Assembly (NCBI GenBank): GCA_946566415.1
Contig: CAMNWW010000001.1
Location: forward strand, 1-46,300
Direction of reading: 5' to 3'
Source: an uncultured Lachnospiraceae bacterium
GTDB taxonomy: Bacteria > Bacillota > Clostridia > Lachnospirales > Lachnospiraceae
DNA length: 46,300 nt
Shown here: positions 1 through 9,014 of the stretch, in pieces
How positions within the stretch are numbered: position 1 is the stretch's first letter
Layout: each line of letters opens with the position of its first letter
The notes under the pieces: model-generated
Seen by the model: the letters and a program-made list of their open reading frames with translations, nothing else
What the model was told of the DNA's origin: nothing
Databases searched by the model: none
Program-made: the position numbers and the translations under genes

Positions 1-1
1 G

Positions 2-916
2 ACCAAGCCGTGACCGTTAGCCTCCTTCGTTGGTTTTACAGAAAATGAAGTTAAAGAGCTATGTATAACTTACAGCATGGACTATGAAGAAGTAAAACGT
101 CTGTACGACGGTTATTGCTTTGAAGGTACAATACATATCTACAGCCCGCGCTCTGTAGTAAGCGCTATGCTCACCCACAGTTATGATAATTTTTGGAATA
201 AAACGGAGACCTTTGAGGCGCTAAGAGATTATATTATTTTAAATTATAAAGGTCTGCGTGATACCGTCACAGAACTTCTCGCAGGAGCTTATAAAAGGAT
301 AAATACGGCAACCTTCACGAATGACATGACTACTTTTTCTTCGGCAGACGATGTCCTCACCTTGTTGATTCATCTGGGATATCTTGGATATGATTTCAAG
401 AAAAAGGAAGTATTTATACCGAATTCAGAGATTGCTTCGGAATTTTGTAATGCAGTAGAATCTGCCGGATGGGAAAATCTTACAGATTCAATTAAAAAAT
501 CTGAGGAACTTCTAACTGCAACAATTAACAGGGACACCGAGGCTGTCGCGGTTGGGCTTGAAGCAGCGCATATAGAAACCTCTATCCTGACATATAATGA
601 TGAGAATGCTCTCTCCTGTACTATTGCGCTTGCATATTACAGTGCCAGAGAGTACTATACTTCCTTCCGAGAACTTCCAGCCGGAAAAGGATTTGCTGAT
701 ATAGTATATATTCCGCGGAAGAATCATCCAGATAAACCTGCACTTGTCATAGAGTTAAAATGGAATGAATCTGCACAAGGCGCTATTGAGCAGATAAAAA
801 ACAGATGCTATGCCGAGTCATTGAAAGACTATCAAGGAAACCTGCTTCTTGTCGGTATAATTTATAATAAGAAAACAAAAAAGCACCAGTGTATTATTGA
901 GCAGTATCATAAGTAA
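2..916 (+). pseudogene. AAA-ATPase / PD-(D/E)XK nuclease family protein, 3' part with an in-frame stop
   Basis: This is the C-terminal half of the same family as the intact gene at 29682-31265. The frame is open from base 2 except for a TGA at 11-13. Homology to the paralogue runs straight through that stop: T-K-P-stop-P-L-A precedes the shared GFTE-EV motif, where the paralogue has T-D-P-K-N-L-S. The TGA therefore looks like a nonsense change, not the natural start. The first ATG after it (77) lies inside the conserved region and has no ribosome binding site. The C-terminal nuclease-like domain is intact, with GFADIVYIP followed by VIELKW, the D...ExK pattern of PD-(D/E)XK folds. The AAA domain lies off the window. 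In the family, an N-terminal AAA module is joined to a nuclease-like domain of unknown cellular role. It could be a decayed copy or a sequencing error. Confidence 0.75.
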
Positions 917-959
917 TTCGTTTTCTATAGGCTGCCATATATCCATAAGTATATTTTTC

Positions 960-988
960 TTGCAATTACTGGGGAAAATGTGTAGAAT
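960..988 (+). promoter_or_regulatory. Sigma-A-type promoter for the CDF transporter operon
   Basis: TTGCAA (960-965), a 17-base spacer and TAGAAT (983-988) lie 56 bases before the CDF start. No other good match is seen in the 917-1044 gap, and no terminator hairpin is evident for the preceding gene. Confidence 0.6.
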
Positions 989-1044
989 AATCCTCAAGGA
1001 GCAGATTATGGAAGTCTGATGGCAGGCGGAAGGATTTCAATCTT

Positions 1045-2232
1045 ATGACGGATTTTTTAGTGAAGATGTTCGTAAAAGAATATAATGAAGTAGAGAAGGT
1101 GTCTGTCCGTACCGCATACGGTGTGCTTGCGAGTATGGTGGGCATCTTTTGTAATGTATTCCTTGCGGCGGTAAAGGCAGCGATCGGAATTCTTCTTCAT
1201 AGTGTTTCGGTGCTGGCGGATGCCTTTAATAATTTATCGGACGCAGGATCTTCCATCATCGGTCTGGCAGGGGTGAAATTAGCAGAGAAACCTGCGGACA
1301 AAGAGCATCCTTTCGGACATGGGAGGCTGGAATATATTGCGGCGCTTATTGTTTCATTCCTTGTGATCGAAGTGGGATTTACCTTTTTCAAGGACTCTAT
1401 CGGGAAGATCAGACATCCGCAGGAGCTTCAGTTCCGGCTTCTTTCGGTCGTTATTTTGGCGCTTTCTATCGGGGTAAAGCTGTGGCTCGGATTCTTTAAT
1501 AAGAAACTTGGCCGCCGTATCGACTCCCAGGTGATGCTGGCAACGGCGGCGGACTCTTTAGGAGATGTTATTACGACATCGGCAACGATTTTGTCTATTC
1601 TATTCTGGCATGTAACAGGAATCAATATCGACGGTATTGTTGGCGTCGGCGTGTCGCTGGTGGTGATGTGGGCGGGCGTCGGCATTGCAAAGGATACCCT
1701 GGAACCGCTGATCGGCGCTGCTGCGTCGCCGGAAGATTACCGTAAGATCAAGCAGTTTGTTGAAAAGTACGAAGGGATCGTAGGTAGCCACGATCTGATT
1801 ATACATAACTATGGACCGGGTCGAAGCATGGCAAGCATTCATGCTGAAGTGCCAAGCGACGTGTCGGTGGAGACTTCTCACGAGATTATTGACAGGATAG
1901 AAAGAGACGCCGCGAAAGAGCTGGGGATTTTTTTAGTGATTCATATGGATCCCCTTGAAATGAAAGATCAGACGGTGTTGGATACCAGGAAAAAGGCAGA
2001 GCTTGTAGCTGAAGAATTGGACCCGAACCTGGGGATTCATGATTTTCGGATGGTGCCCGGCGAGGAGCAGATTAATCTAATATTTGATCTGGTAGTTCCC
2101 TGGGAATATTCTCAGAAACAAGGGGAGGAATTGATGCGTGAGCTGACGCGCCGGATACAGGAAATGGATAAACGGTATCAATGCGTGATTACGGTAGAAC
2201 AGAGCTATATTAAGTCGCCGGAGCGGCGCTGA
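1045..2232 (+). CDS. Cation diffusion facilitator family metal transporter
   Basis: A 395-residue inner-membrane secondary transporter, predicted to export divalent metals (Zn, Fe, Mn or similar) in exchange for protons. Residues 25-220 hold the six-helix CDF membrane domain. TM2 carries ADAFNNLSDA and TM5 carries AADSLGDV, where Asp residues form the transport site, and HPFGHGR lies in the first cytosolic loop. From about residue 225 there is a cytosolic ferredoxin-like domain with the histidines typical of metal sensing (IIHNYGPG, IHAEVP, VIHMDP). The C-terminal tail is longer than in FieF, which has about 300 residues, suggesting a second ferredoxin-like unit. The start has a GGCGGAAGG-type site upstream. 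The gene reads into the acyl-ACP thioesterase 15 bases later, probably as one operon. The substrate cannot be read from sequence. Confidence 0.9.
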   Translation: MTDFLVKMFVKEYNEVEKVSVRTAYGVLASMVGIFCNVFLAAVKAAIGILLHSVSVLADAFNNLSDAGSSIIGLAGVKLAEKPADKEHPFGHGRLEYIAALIVSFLVIEVGFTFFKDSIGKIRHPQELQFRLLSVVILALSIGVKLWLGFFNKKLGRRIDSQVMLATAADSLGDVITTSATILSILFWHVTGINIDGIVGVGVSLVVMWAGVGIAKDTLEPLIGAAASPEDYRKIKQFVEKYEGIVGSHDLIIHNYGPGRSMASIHAEVPSDVSVETSHEIIDRIERDAAKELGIFLVIHMDPLEMKDQTVLDTRKKAELVAEELDPNLGIHDFRMVPGEEQINLIFDLVVPWEYSQKQGEELMRELTRRIQEMDKRYQCVITVEQSYIKSPERR

Positions 2233-2247
2233 GGAGGAACAAGGTAA

Positions 2248-2970
2248 ATGTATACGTTTGAGAGCAGGGTAAGGTTCAGTGAGGTTGATCATACGGAGCA
2301 GATGACGCTTCCCTCGCTGGTTAATTATTTTCAGGACTGCAGTACGTTCCAGTCGGAAGATTTGGGGCTGGGGGTTGATGTCCTTAAGAGGAGAAAAAAG
2401 GCGTGGATCCTGTCTTCGTGGCAGATCGTTGTGAACCGTTACCCACGGTTCGGTGAGAAAATAAGGACAGCGACCTGGGCGACGGGGTTCGACGGATTCT
2501 TTGGAACAAGGAATTTTCAAATGACAGATAAGGAAGGACAGGCAGCCTGGGCAAATTCGGTATGGATATTTATGGATATCGAGAAGGGGCGGCCTGTGCG
2601 GCCGGCGGCGGAGGATGTGGAGGCTTATGGGATGGAAAAGCCTTTGGAGATGGAGTTTGCCCCACGCAAGATCGCGCTTCCGAAGGAGACGCGGGAGCAG
2701 GAAGGGTTTTCGGTACGGGCGGATCAGATTGACACCAACGAGCATGTGAATAACTGCCAGTATATCCAGATGGCGGCGGAGGTAATGCCGGAGTGTGCAA
2801 GATCAGGGCAGATTCGGGTGGAATACCGGAAGTCGGCCGTGCTTGGAGACAGAATTTACCCGAAAACAGCGGTGGAAGCCGCCAGGAAGATCGTAGAACT
2901 ATGCGGCGCAGACGGCAAGCCGTTTGCAGTAATCGAATTTAAGGAGAACGGACAGGATGGAATTAGGTAA
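2248..2970 (+). CDS. Acyl-ACP thioesterase (FatA/FatB family)
   Basis: A 240-residue cytosolic enzyme predicted to hydrolyse acyl-ACP to free fatty acid and ACP. It has two hotdog folds. The N-terminal one starts YTFESRVRFSEVDHTEQM, followed by the long helix region with LPSLVNYFQDCSTFQSEDLG. The second starts near residue 150 and includes the active-site-like DTNEHVNNCQYI segment. A 12-base ribosome binding region (GAGGAGGAACAAGG) precedes the ATG. The 3' end overlaps the next gene by 14 bases, so the two are probably translationally coupled. Bacterial members of this family usually act in lipid turnover; chain-length preference cannot be inferred here. Confidence 0.87.
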   Translation: MYTFESRVRFSEVDHTEQMTLPSLVNYFQDCSTFQSEDLGLGVDVLKRRKKAWILSSWQIVVNRYPRFGEKIRTATWATGFDGFFGTRNFQMTDKEGQAAWANSVWIFMDIEKGRPVRPAAEDVEAYGMEKPLEMEFAPRKIALPKETREQEGFSVRADQIDTNEHVNNCQYIQMAAEVMPECARSGQIRVEYRKSAVLGDRIYPKTAVEAARKIVELCGADGKPFAVIEFKENGQDGIR

Positions 2971-3784
2971 AAAACAGGTGTTGACCGTAGTAAAACGAGT
3001 GGATTTCGGGGTATACTTAGGAAGTGACGAGGAAAAGGTACTTTTGCCGAAAAAGCAGGTGCCGGAAGGAATCGAGCTAGGCGACCCGGTGGAGGTGTTC
3101 TTATACCGGGATTCTTCAGACCGCATGATCGCGACCACCAAGGAACCCAGGCTGACACTGGGAGAGACAGCGTATCTTGAAGTGGTCCAGGTCGGGAAGA
3201 TGGGGGCGTTTCTGGATTGGGGACTGGAAAAGGATTTGTTTCTTCCTTTCAGGGAGCAGACGATGAAGATAAAAGAAGGAGACCGGTGCGTGGCGGCGCT
3301 TTATGTGGATAAGAGCGGGAGGCTCTGTGCGACGATGAAAGTATATCCATATCTGCGCAAAGATTCGCCTTATCAGAAGGATGATGAAGTAGAGGGCGTG
3401 ATCTACGAATCAAGTAAGAATTTCGGCATGTTCGTTGCCGTAGATGAAAAGTATTCCGCTTTGATTCCGAAGAAAGAAGTGACAGGGGAACTGGCGGTAG
3501 GACAGCATATTCATGCGAGGGTAACGGAAGTGAAAGAGGACGGAAAGCTGGACTTAAGTGTACGCCAAAAGGCGTTCGTTCAGTTGGAAGAGGACGCTGT
3601 GCGTGTTTTTGAACGGATGGAGCAGCTTGGAGGAGAACTTCCCTTTAACGATAAGGCGGACGCGGAGGTTATACGGGCTGAATTTGGGTTTAGTAAAAGC
3701 GCTTTCAAGCGTGCCGTAGGACACCTCTATAAACAAAGAAAAATAGAAATTCGTGAAAAAACACTTGCAATTATAGAAAAATAG
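2957..3784 (+). CDS. cvfB: CvfB-like S1 RNA-binding protein
   Basis: A 275-residue protein that resembles CvfB/YitL. Several S1-type OB folds (about residues 1-60, 65-130 and 145-205) precede a C-terminal winged helix (about 220-275, with FNDKADAEVIRAEFGFSK and KRAVGHLYKQRKIEI). In this family the S1 units bind RNA, and Staphylococcus CvfB affects virulence gene expression; the molecular role is otherwise unclear. The ATG overlaps the end of the thioesterase gene and is preceded by GGAGAACGGACAGG. Length and domain order match the family, and I see no lesion. Confidence 0.82.
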   Translation: MELGKKQVLTVVKRVDFGVYLGSDEEKVLLPKKQVPEGIELGDPVEVFLYRDSSDRMIATTKEPRLTLGETAYLEVVQVGKMGAFLDWGLEKDLFLPFREQTMKIKEGDRCVAALYVDKSGRLCATMKVYPYLRKDSPYQKDDEVEGVIYESSKNFGMFVAVDEKYSALIPKKEVTGELAVGQHIHARVTEVKEDGKLDLSVRQKAFVQLEEDAVRVFERMEQLGGELPFNDKADAEVIRAEFGFSKSAFKRAVGHLYKQRKIEIREKTLAIIEK

Positions 3785-3792
3785 TGTAAACT
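3765..3792 (+). promoter_or_regulatory. Possible promoter for the 77-residue gene
   Basis: TTGCAA (3765-3770), 16 bases, TAAACT (3787-3792), overlapping the 3' end of the cvfB-like gene and 48 bases before the next ATG. Consensus match is moderate. Confidence 0.4.
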
Positions 3793-3839
3793 GAGTGTCG
3801 GAAGAATAGTATGAAGAGAAAAGAAAGGAGTTGTACATT

Positions 3840-4073
3840 ATGAAGGTACAAAATATTAACAACATTGAAAAGTTTTTTAAGGTAATCGACAGCTGCTCCG
3901 GAAAGGTGGAACTGGTAACAGGCGAGGGCGACCGGCTGAATCTGAAATCTAAGTTATCTCAGTACGTTTCTCTGGCGAACATTTTTTCAAACGGTGAGAT
4001 TCCGGAGATGGAACTGATCGCTTATGAGAAAGAGGACATTGATAAATTGGTTGATTTCATGATCAACGGCTAG
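3840..4073 (+). CDS. Conserved small protein of unknown function upstream of dnaE
   Basis: 77 residues, acidic, no membrane segment, no signal peptide. I chose the ATG at 3840 because AAAGGAG (3824-3830) sits nine bases before it; a TTG at 3831 in the same frame would leave no spacing. The sequence has a hydrophobic N-terminal helix (NIEKFFKVIDSC), a beta-like centre (GKVELVTGEGDRLNL) and a C-terminal helix (EKEDIDKLVDFMI), suggesting a small alpha/beta fold. Position between cvfB and dnaE and ordinary codon use suggest a core gene of the lineage. I do not recognise a function. Confidence 0.8.
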   Translation: MKVQNINNIEKFFKVIDSCSGKVELVTGEGDRLNLKSKLSQYVSLANIFSNGEIPEMELIAYEKEDIDKLVDFMING

Positions 4074-4138
4074 GGATATACCTGAACTAAATCGCCTGTT
4101 TGGCGATGGGTTTCAAATTTAAATTAAGAAACGATCAG

Positions 4139-4172
4139 CGGCAGATTAGGCTACGCCTGTCTGCCGTTTTTT
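4139..4172 (+). terminator. Rho-independent terminator after the 77-residue gene
   Basis: Stem CGGCAGA (4139-4145) with TCTGCCG (4160-4166), an inner stem AGGC/GCCT (4148-4151 with 4155-4158) and six T residues at 4167-4172. It ends only 23 bases before the dnaE start, so dnaE either depends on read-through or has a promoter overlapping this region. A separate stem-loop, ATCGCC/GGCGAT, lies at 4091-4107 without a T tract. Confidence 0.85.
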
Positions 4173-4194
4173 AACATAGGAGGGCGGTGGTAAG

Positions 4195-7100
4195 GTGAAT
4201 TTTGCACATTTGCATGTCCATACGGAGTATAGCCTTTTGGACGGCTCCAACAAGATTACAGAGTATGTCTCGCGGGTGAAGGAGCTGGGAATGACGGCGG
4301 CGGCGATCACAGATCACGGCGTGATGTTCGGAGTCATTGATTTCTACCGCGCCGCGAAAGCGGCGGGGATCAACCCGGTTCTGGGCTGTGAGGTCTATGT
4401 GGCGCCGGAATCCAGGTTCGACAAAGAGGCGGTAGGGAAATCCGAGGACAGATACTATCATCTGGTGCTTTTGGCGGAGAATAATACAGGCTACGCGAAT
4501 CTGACGAAGATCGTATCAAGAGGATTTACAGAGGGATATTATTATAAGCCCCGGGTGGACTATGAACTTCTGGAGGAGTATCATGAAGGCCTGATCGCCC
4601 TCAGCGCGTGCCTTGCCGGGGAGGTGCAGAAGAATCTGGCGAGAGGAATGTATGAGGAGGGGAAAAAGGCGGCCCTTAAGTATCAGGAAATCTTTGGGAA
4701 AGGTAATTTCTTCCTGGAACTGCAGGATCACGGGATCCCGGAACAAAGGACGGTCAACCAGCAGCTCCTTCGGCTTTCGCAGGATATCGGTATCGATCTG
4801 GTTGCGACCAACGATGTGCATTATACCTACGCCGAGGATGAGAAGCCGCATGACATCCTGCTGTGTATGCAGACAGGGAAAAAACTGGCGGATGAAGACA
4901 GGATGCGCTATGAGGGCGGGCAGTATTATGTGAAGTCTCCCGGGGAAATGGCGGAATTATTCCCCTATGCGCCGGAAGCACTGGAAAATACGCAGAGGAT
5001 TGCGGACCGGTGCCATGTGGAGATTGAGTTCGGCGTGACAAAACTCCCCAAATTCGATGTCCCGGAAGGGTATACTTCCTGGGAATACCTGAACCGACTG
5101 TGCTTCGAGGGACTTAAAAAGCGATATGACAATCCTGGGAGTGAGCTGACCGACCGGCTGAACTATGAGCTTAGCGTCATCAAAAATATGGGGTATGTGG
5201 ACTATTTCCTCATTGTATGGGATTTTATCCATTTTGCACGGGAGAACGGGATCGCGGTGGGACCGGGGCGGGGCTCTGCCGCCGGAAGTATCGTGGCGTA
5301 TACCTTGGAGATCACGAACATTGACCCGATCCGTTATCAGCTCCTTTTTGAAAGATTTCTTAACCCAGAACGGGTATCCATGCCGGATATTGATATTGAT
5401 TTTTGTTTTGAACGCAGGCAGGAAGTCATTGATTATGTGGTGCGTAAATATGGAAAAGACCGGGTAGTACAGATCGTGACATTCGGAACCTTGCAGGCGC
5501 GCGGGGTACTGCGCGATGTGGGAAGAGTTATGGATATGCCTTATGCGTTCGTGGATTCGATCGCGAAAATGATTCCCAAGGAGCTGAACATTACGCTGGA
5601 GCGTGCCCTTAGCATGAATCCGGAGCTGAGAAAGCTGTATGCGGAGGATGGGCAGGTTAAAGAATTGATCGACATGGCGAAACGTCTGGAAGGACTGCCG
5701 CGCCACACCTCCACCCATGCGGCTGGAGTCGTCATCAGCCAGAAGGCGGTGGATGAGTACGTACCGCTCGCCCTGGGAGTGGACGATATTGTCGTTACAC
5801 AGTTCACGATGACGACCTTAGAGGAGCTGGGACTTCTGAAAATGGATTTCCTGGGACTTCGGACGCTTACCGTTATACAGGATGCAGTGCGGCTTATTAA
5901 GGAGGGCGTCGGCGAGACGATATCGGTGGAGGCTCTGGACTATAATGACAAGGCAGTGTTCGGACTTTTAGGGAGCGGGAAGACGGACGGCGTGTTCCAG
6001 CTTGAAAGCGCCGGGATGAAAAGCTTCATGAAGGAACTAAAGCCCCAGTCTCTGGAGGATGTAATTGCGGGTATCGCCCTGTACCGGCCCGGTCCGATGG
6101 ACTTTATCCCTCAATATGTGAAAGGAAAGAATCATTCGGGACAGATCACCTACGACTGCCCGCAGCTTAAGTCGATCCTGGCGCCGACCTACGGCTGTAT
6201 CGTGTATCAGGAACAGGTCATGCAGATCGTGCGTGATTTGGCAGGCTATTCTCTTGGAAGGAGCGATCTGGTGCGGCGTGCCATGAGCAAGAAAAAAGGC
6301 GACGTTATGCAGAGAGAGCGCCAGAATTTCGTGTATGGGAACCAGGATGAAGGGATACCGGGCTGCATAGCCAATGGAATACCGGAAAATGTAGCGAATA
6401 AGATTTTTGACGAGATGATCGATTTTGCGAAATATGCGTTTAACAAATCCCATGCAGCGGCTTATGCGGTGGTAGCTTATCAGACAGCCTATCTGAAATA
6501 TTATCATCCGGTGGAATTTATGGCGGCGCTGATGACTTCCGTGATTGATAATCCGGGAAAAGTCGCAGAATATATCTATAGCTGCAGGCAGATGGGGATC
6601 GAGATTCTATCGCCGGATATCAACCGGGGAGCGGGCTATTTCACCGTGGACGGCGGAAATATCCGTTACGGCCTTGCGGCGATAAAGAGTATAGGGAAGC
6701 CTGTGATCGACTCGATCCTTGACGAGAGGAAGGAGAGGGGAGCTTTCCGGGATCTTCGGGACTTTATGGAACGCGTTTCAGGCAAGGAAGTAAATAAGCG
6801 GGCTGTGGAGAATTTTATCAAGTCCGGAGCTTTTGACGGCCTAAAAGGGACAAGGAAACAGAAGATGATTATCTATGTCCAGATTATGGATCAGGTGAAC
6901 CAGGAAAAGAAGTATTCCATGGCAGGGCAGATGTCGCTGTTTGACATCGTGGATGAGGAGCAGAAAAAAGAGTTTGAGGTTACTATGCCGGATGTGGGCG
7001 AATATCAGAAAGAGACGCTGCTCTCATTCGAGAAAGAGGTGCTGGGGGTGTACCTTAGCGGACATCCGCTTGAAGAATACGAAGAAAAATGGAGGAAAAA

Positions 7101-7671
7101 TATTACCGCGACCACAAGGGACTTCCAACTGGACGAGGAGACCGGACGGACCAAAGTACACGACGGCGCTAGGGCAGTCCTGGGCGGCATGATTATAGCC
7201 AAGACGATCAAGTATACGAAAACGAACCAGACCATGGCGTTTATTACCATCGAGGATCTGATGGGGACGGCGGAAGTGGTGATCTTCCCGAGAGATTATG
7301 AAAAGAATCAGCAGTACCTGCAGGAGGACAACAAAGTATTTGTGCGGGGAAGGGTTTCCGAGGAGGACGATAATGCGAGCAAACTGATATGCGAGGCTGT
7401 CATTCCATTTGATCAGACCCGCCGGGAGCTATGGGTTCAGTATAAAGATAAGGCGGCGTTTTTGGAGGATGAGGCGAACCTTTACCGGATGATTTCAGAC
7501 AGCGAAGGGGAAGATGAGGTAGTGATCTACTGCAAGGCAGAACATGCGGTGAAGCGCCTGCCAAGGAACAAGAGTATTCATATCGAGCCGGGGATTTTGA
7601 GCAGGTTGACGAATTATTATGGAGAATCTTGTGCAAAAGTTGTGGAAAAAGCGATTGAAAACCATTGGTAA
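4195..7671 (+). CDS. dnaE: DNA polymerase III alpha subunit (DnaE)
   Basis: 1158 residues, the normal size for a DnaE-type replicative polymerase. The GTG start follows GGAGGGCGGTGG. The N-terminal PHP domain opens with HLHVHTEYSLLDG (residues 5-17). The polymerase core has the catalytic aspartates in PDIDIDF (D398, D400, D402) and the finger segment KYGKDRVVQIVTFGT. The helix-hairpin-helix region is around residues 830-880, and the C-terminal OB fold begins near 1000 (LGGMIIAKTIKYTKTNQ). It incorporates dNTPs opposite template; in Firmicutes, DnaE usually works beside PolC to extend primers on the lagging strand. No truncation or lesion is seen. pfkA follows 50 bases later without a terminator, so the two may be co-transcribed. 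Confidence 0.97.
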   Translation: MNFAHLHVHTEYSLLDGSNKITEYVSRVKELGMTAAAITDHGVMFGVIDFYRAAKAAGINPVLGCEVYVAPESRFDKEAVGKSEDRYYHLVLLAENNTGYANLTKIVSRGFTEGYYYKPRVDYELLEEYHEGLIALSACLAGEVQKNLARGMYEEGKKAALKYQEIFGKGNFFLELQDHGIPEQRTVNQQLLRLSQDIGIDLVATNDVHYTYAEDEKPHDILLCMQTGKKLADEDRMRYEGGQYYVKSPGEMAELFPYAPEALENTQRIADRCHVEIEFGVTKLPKFDVPEGYTSWEYLNRLCFEGLKKRYDNPGSELTDRLNYELSVIKNMGYVDYFLIVWDFIHFARENGIAVGPGRGSAAGSIVAYTLEITNIDPIRYQLLFERFLNPERVSMPDIDIDFCFERRQEVIDYVVRKYGKDRVVQIVTFGTLQARGVLRDVGRVMDMPYAFVDSIAKMIPKELNITLERALSMNPELRKLYAEDGQVKELIDMAKRLEGLPRHTSTHAAGVVISQKAVDEYVPLALGVDDIVVTQFTMTTLEELGLLKMDFLGLRTLTVIQDAVRLIKEGVGETISVEALDYNDKAVFGLLGSGKTDGVFQLESAGMKSFMKELKPQSLEDVIAGIALYRPGPMDFIPQYVKGKNHSGQITYDCPQLKSILAPTYGCIVYQEQVMQIVRDLAGYSLGRSDLVRRAMSKKKGDVMQRERQNFVYGNQDEGIPGCIANGIPENVANKIFDEMIDFAKYAFNKSHAAAYAVVAYQTAYLKYYHPVEFMAALMTSVIDNPGKVAEYIYSCRQMGIEILSPDINRGAGYFTVDGGNIRYGLAAIKSIGKPVIDSILDERKERGAFRDLRDFMERVSGKEVNKRAVENFIKSGAFDGLKGTRKQKMIIYVQIMDQVNQEKKYSMAGQMSLFDIVDEEQKKEFEVTMPDVGEYQKETLLSFEKEVLGVYLSGHPLEEYEEKWRKNITATTRDFQLDEETGRTKVHDGARAVLGGMIIAKTIKYTKTNQTMAFITIEDLMGTAEVVIFPRDYEKNQQYLQEDNKVFVRGRVSEEDDNASKLICEAVIPFDQTRRELWVQYKDKAAFLEDEANLYRMISDSEGEDEVVIYCKAEHAVKRLPRNKSIHIEPGILSRLTNYYGESCAKVVEKAIENHW

Positions 7672-7721
7672 AAGGGTTAAAATGTACCTAAAAAATAGGT
7701 GTGGACACGGAGGGAAGGATC

Positions 7722-8699
7722 ATGGCAGAAAAAATTATACGGACGATCGGTGTGCTGACCAGCGGCGGGGATGCGCCGGGAATGAATGCGGCGATCCGTG
7801 CGGTGACTCGTACAGCGCTGGGGAAAGGTCTGAAGGTTCGGGGGATCAGAAGAGGTTACTCGGGGCTTTTGAATGAAGAGATCATTGATTTAAGCGCAAG
7901 AGATGTCTCCGATACGATCCAGCGGGGAGGTACGATCCTCCAGACGGCACGCTGCGAGGAGATGCGTACTGTAGAAGGACAGCAGAAAGCGGCGGCAATC
8001 TGTAAGAAATATGGAATCGACGGATTGGTAGTTATCGGCGGAGACGGCTCGTTTAAGGGTGCGCAGAAGCTTTCCGATTATGGAGTCAATACGATCGGGC
8101 TTCCAGGGACGATTGATCTGGATATCGCCTGTACAGAATATACGATTGGGTTTGATACAGCGGTCAACACAGCAATGGAAGCGATTGATAAGGTGCGCGA
8201 TACCTCGACTTCCCATGAGCGGTGCAGTATCATTGAAGTCATGGGGCGCGACGCCGGATATCTGGCATTGTGGTGCGGAATTGCCAATGGCGCTGAACGG
8301 ATTCTGCTCCCGGAAGAGCACGACTATGATGAAGCAAAGATCGTGGAGGATATTAAGGAAAACAGAAAACGAGGCAAGAAGCATTATATTATCATTAATG
8401 CGGAAGGAATCGGCGATTCCATGAACATGGCAAAGAGGATCGAAGAGGAGACCGGCATGGAGACCCGTGCGACTGTCCTGGGGCACATGCAGCGCGGCGG
8501 AAGCCCGACGGCAAAAGACAGGGTGTACGCATCCATTATGGGAGCGCTTGCGGTGGAACTTCTCATGCAGGGGAAGACGAACCGGGTAGTAGGATACCGC
8601 CACGGAGAGTATATTGACTTTGATATCGACGAGGCTCTGGCAATGCAGAAAGGAATCCCGCAGTTCCAGTACGATATTGCAAGACAGCTTGCACTATAA
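7722..8699 (+). CDS. pfkA: ATP-dependent 6-phosphofructokinase
   Basis: 325 residues from the ATG at 7722, chosen because GGAGGGAAGG lies just before it; a GTG at 7701 in frame lacks a site. It phosphorylates fructose 6-phosphate to the 1,6-bisphosphate, the committed step of glycolysis. Visible motifs are the ATP loop GVLTSGGDAPGMNAAIRAV, then GGDGSFKG with Gly where PPi enzymes have Asp (so ATP is the likely donor), the catalytic segment PGTIDLD, the substrate-binding MGRDAGYLAL and the C-terminal GHMQRGGSPTAKDR. The usual TIDND reads TIDLD here; the catalytic first Asp is kept. The allosteric effector cannot be inferred. Confidence 0.95.
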   Translation: MAEKIIRTIGVLTSGGDAPGMNAAIRAVTRTALGKGLKVRGIRRGYSGLLNEEIIDLSARDVSDTIQRGGTILQTARCEEMRTVEGQQKAAAICKKYGIDGLVVIGGDGSFKGAQKLSDYGVNTIGLPGTIDLDIACTEYTIGFDTAVNTAMEAIDKVRDTSTSHERCSIIEVMGRDAGYLALWCGIANGAERILLPEEHDYDEAKIVEDIKENRKRGKKHYIIINAEGIGDSMNMAKRIEEETGMETRATVLGHMQRGGSPTAKDRVYASIMGALAVELLMQGKTNRVVGYRHGEYIDFDIDEALAMQKGIPQFQYDIARQLAL

Positions 8700-8713
8700 T
8701 TTTAAGAAGAGAT

Positions 8714-8756
8714 AAAACGCTATGTCCGGCGATTTGCCGGGGCATAGCGTTTTTTT
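8714..8756 (+). terminator. Strong terminator after pfkA
   Basis: AAAACGCTATG (8714-8724) pairs with CATAGCG plus T run (8743-8756). An inner CCGGC/GCCGG stem surrounds a GATTT-type loop, and seven T residues follow. Confidence 0.92.
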
Positions 8757-8848
8757 ACATACTCTTTATAAATAATGTATTTAGTGCATAATCCAGATTT
8801 GATAAAGGTCTTTTCTGAATACAGAAATACAAAAATCTTGCTTCATAC

Positions 8849-8877
8849 TTGGAATATTACAATGGATATGGTATGAT
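8849..8877 (+). promoter_or_regulatory. Promoter for the DUF1934 gene
   Basis: TTGGAA (8849-8854), 17 bases, TATGAT (8872-8877). Transcription would start near 8884, giving a leader of about 130 bases that can fold (see the leader entry). Confidence 0.65.
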
Positions 8878-8883
8878 ATAGAA

Positions 8884-9014
8884 ACTCAGGACAGCAGTGC
8901 GGCAGAGCGCATTGCGAATGTTTTCGTCGATTTTGGGAGTGCAAAGCACGGAAAAATCGACGGTGGACTCATTTGTCGGGCAACTCATAATATAATATAG
9001 AATAGGGAAGATAT
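8884..9014 (+). promoter_or_regulatory. Structured 5' leader of the DUF1934 gene
   Basis: Between promoter and start codon lie two stem-loops: TGCG...CGCA at 8898-8911, and a longer one with CGTCGATTTT (8925-8934) pairing with AAAATCGACG (8953-8962) and an inner GTGC/GCAC stem (8939-8942 with 8946-8949). No T tract follows, so it is not a plain terminator. I do not recognise a riboswitch class. Confidence 0.4.

Noticed and set aside
4091..4107. ATCGCC/GGCGAT hairpin as a riboswitch element before dnaE
   Set aside because: Too small, no flanking conserved structure; the nearby terminator at 4139-4172 explains the region well enough.
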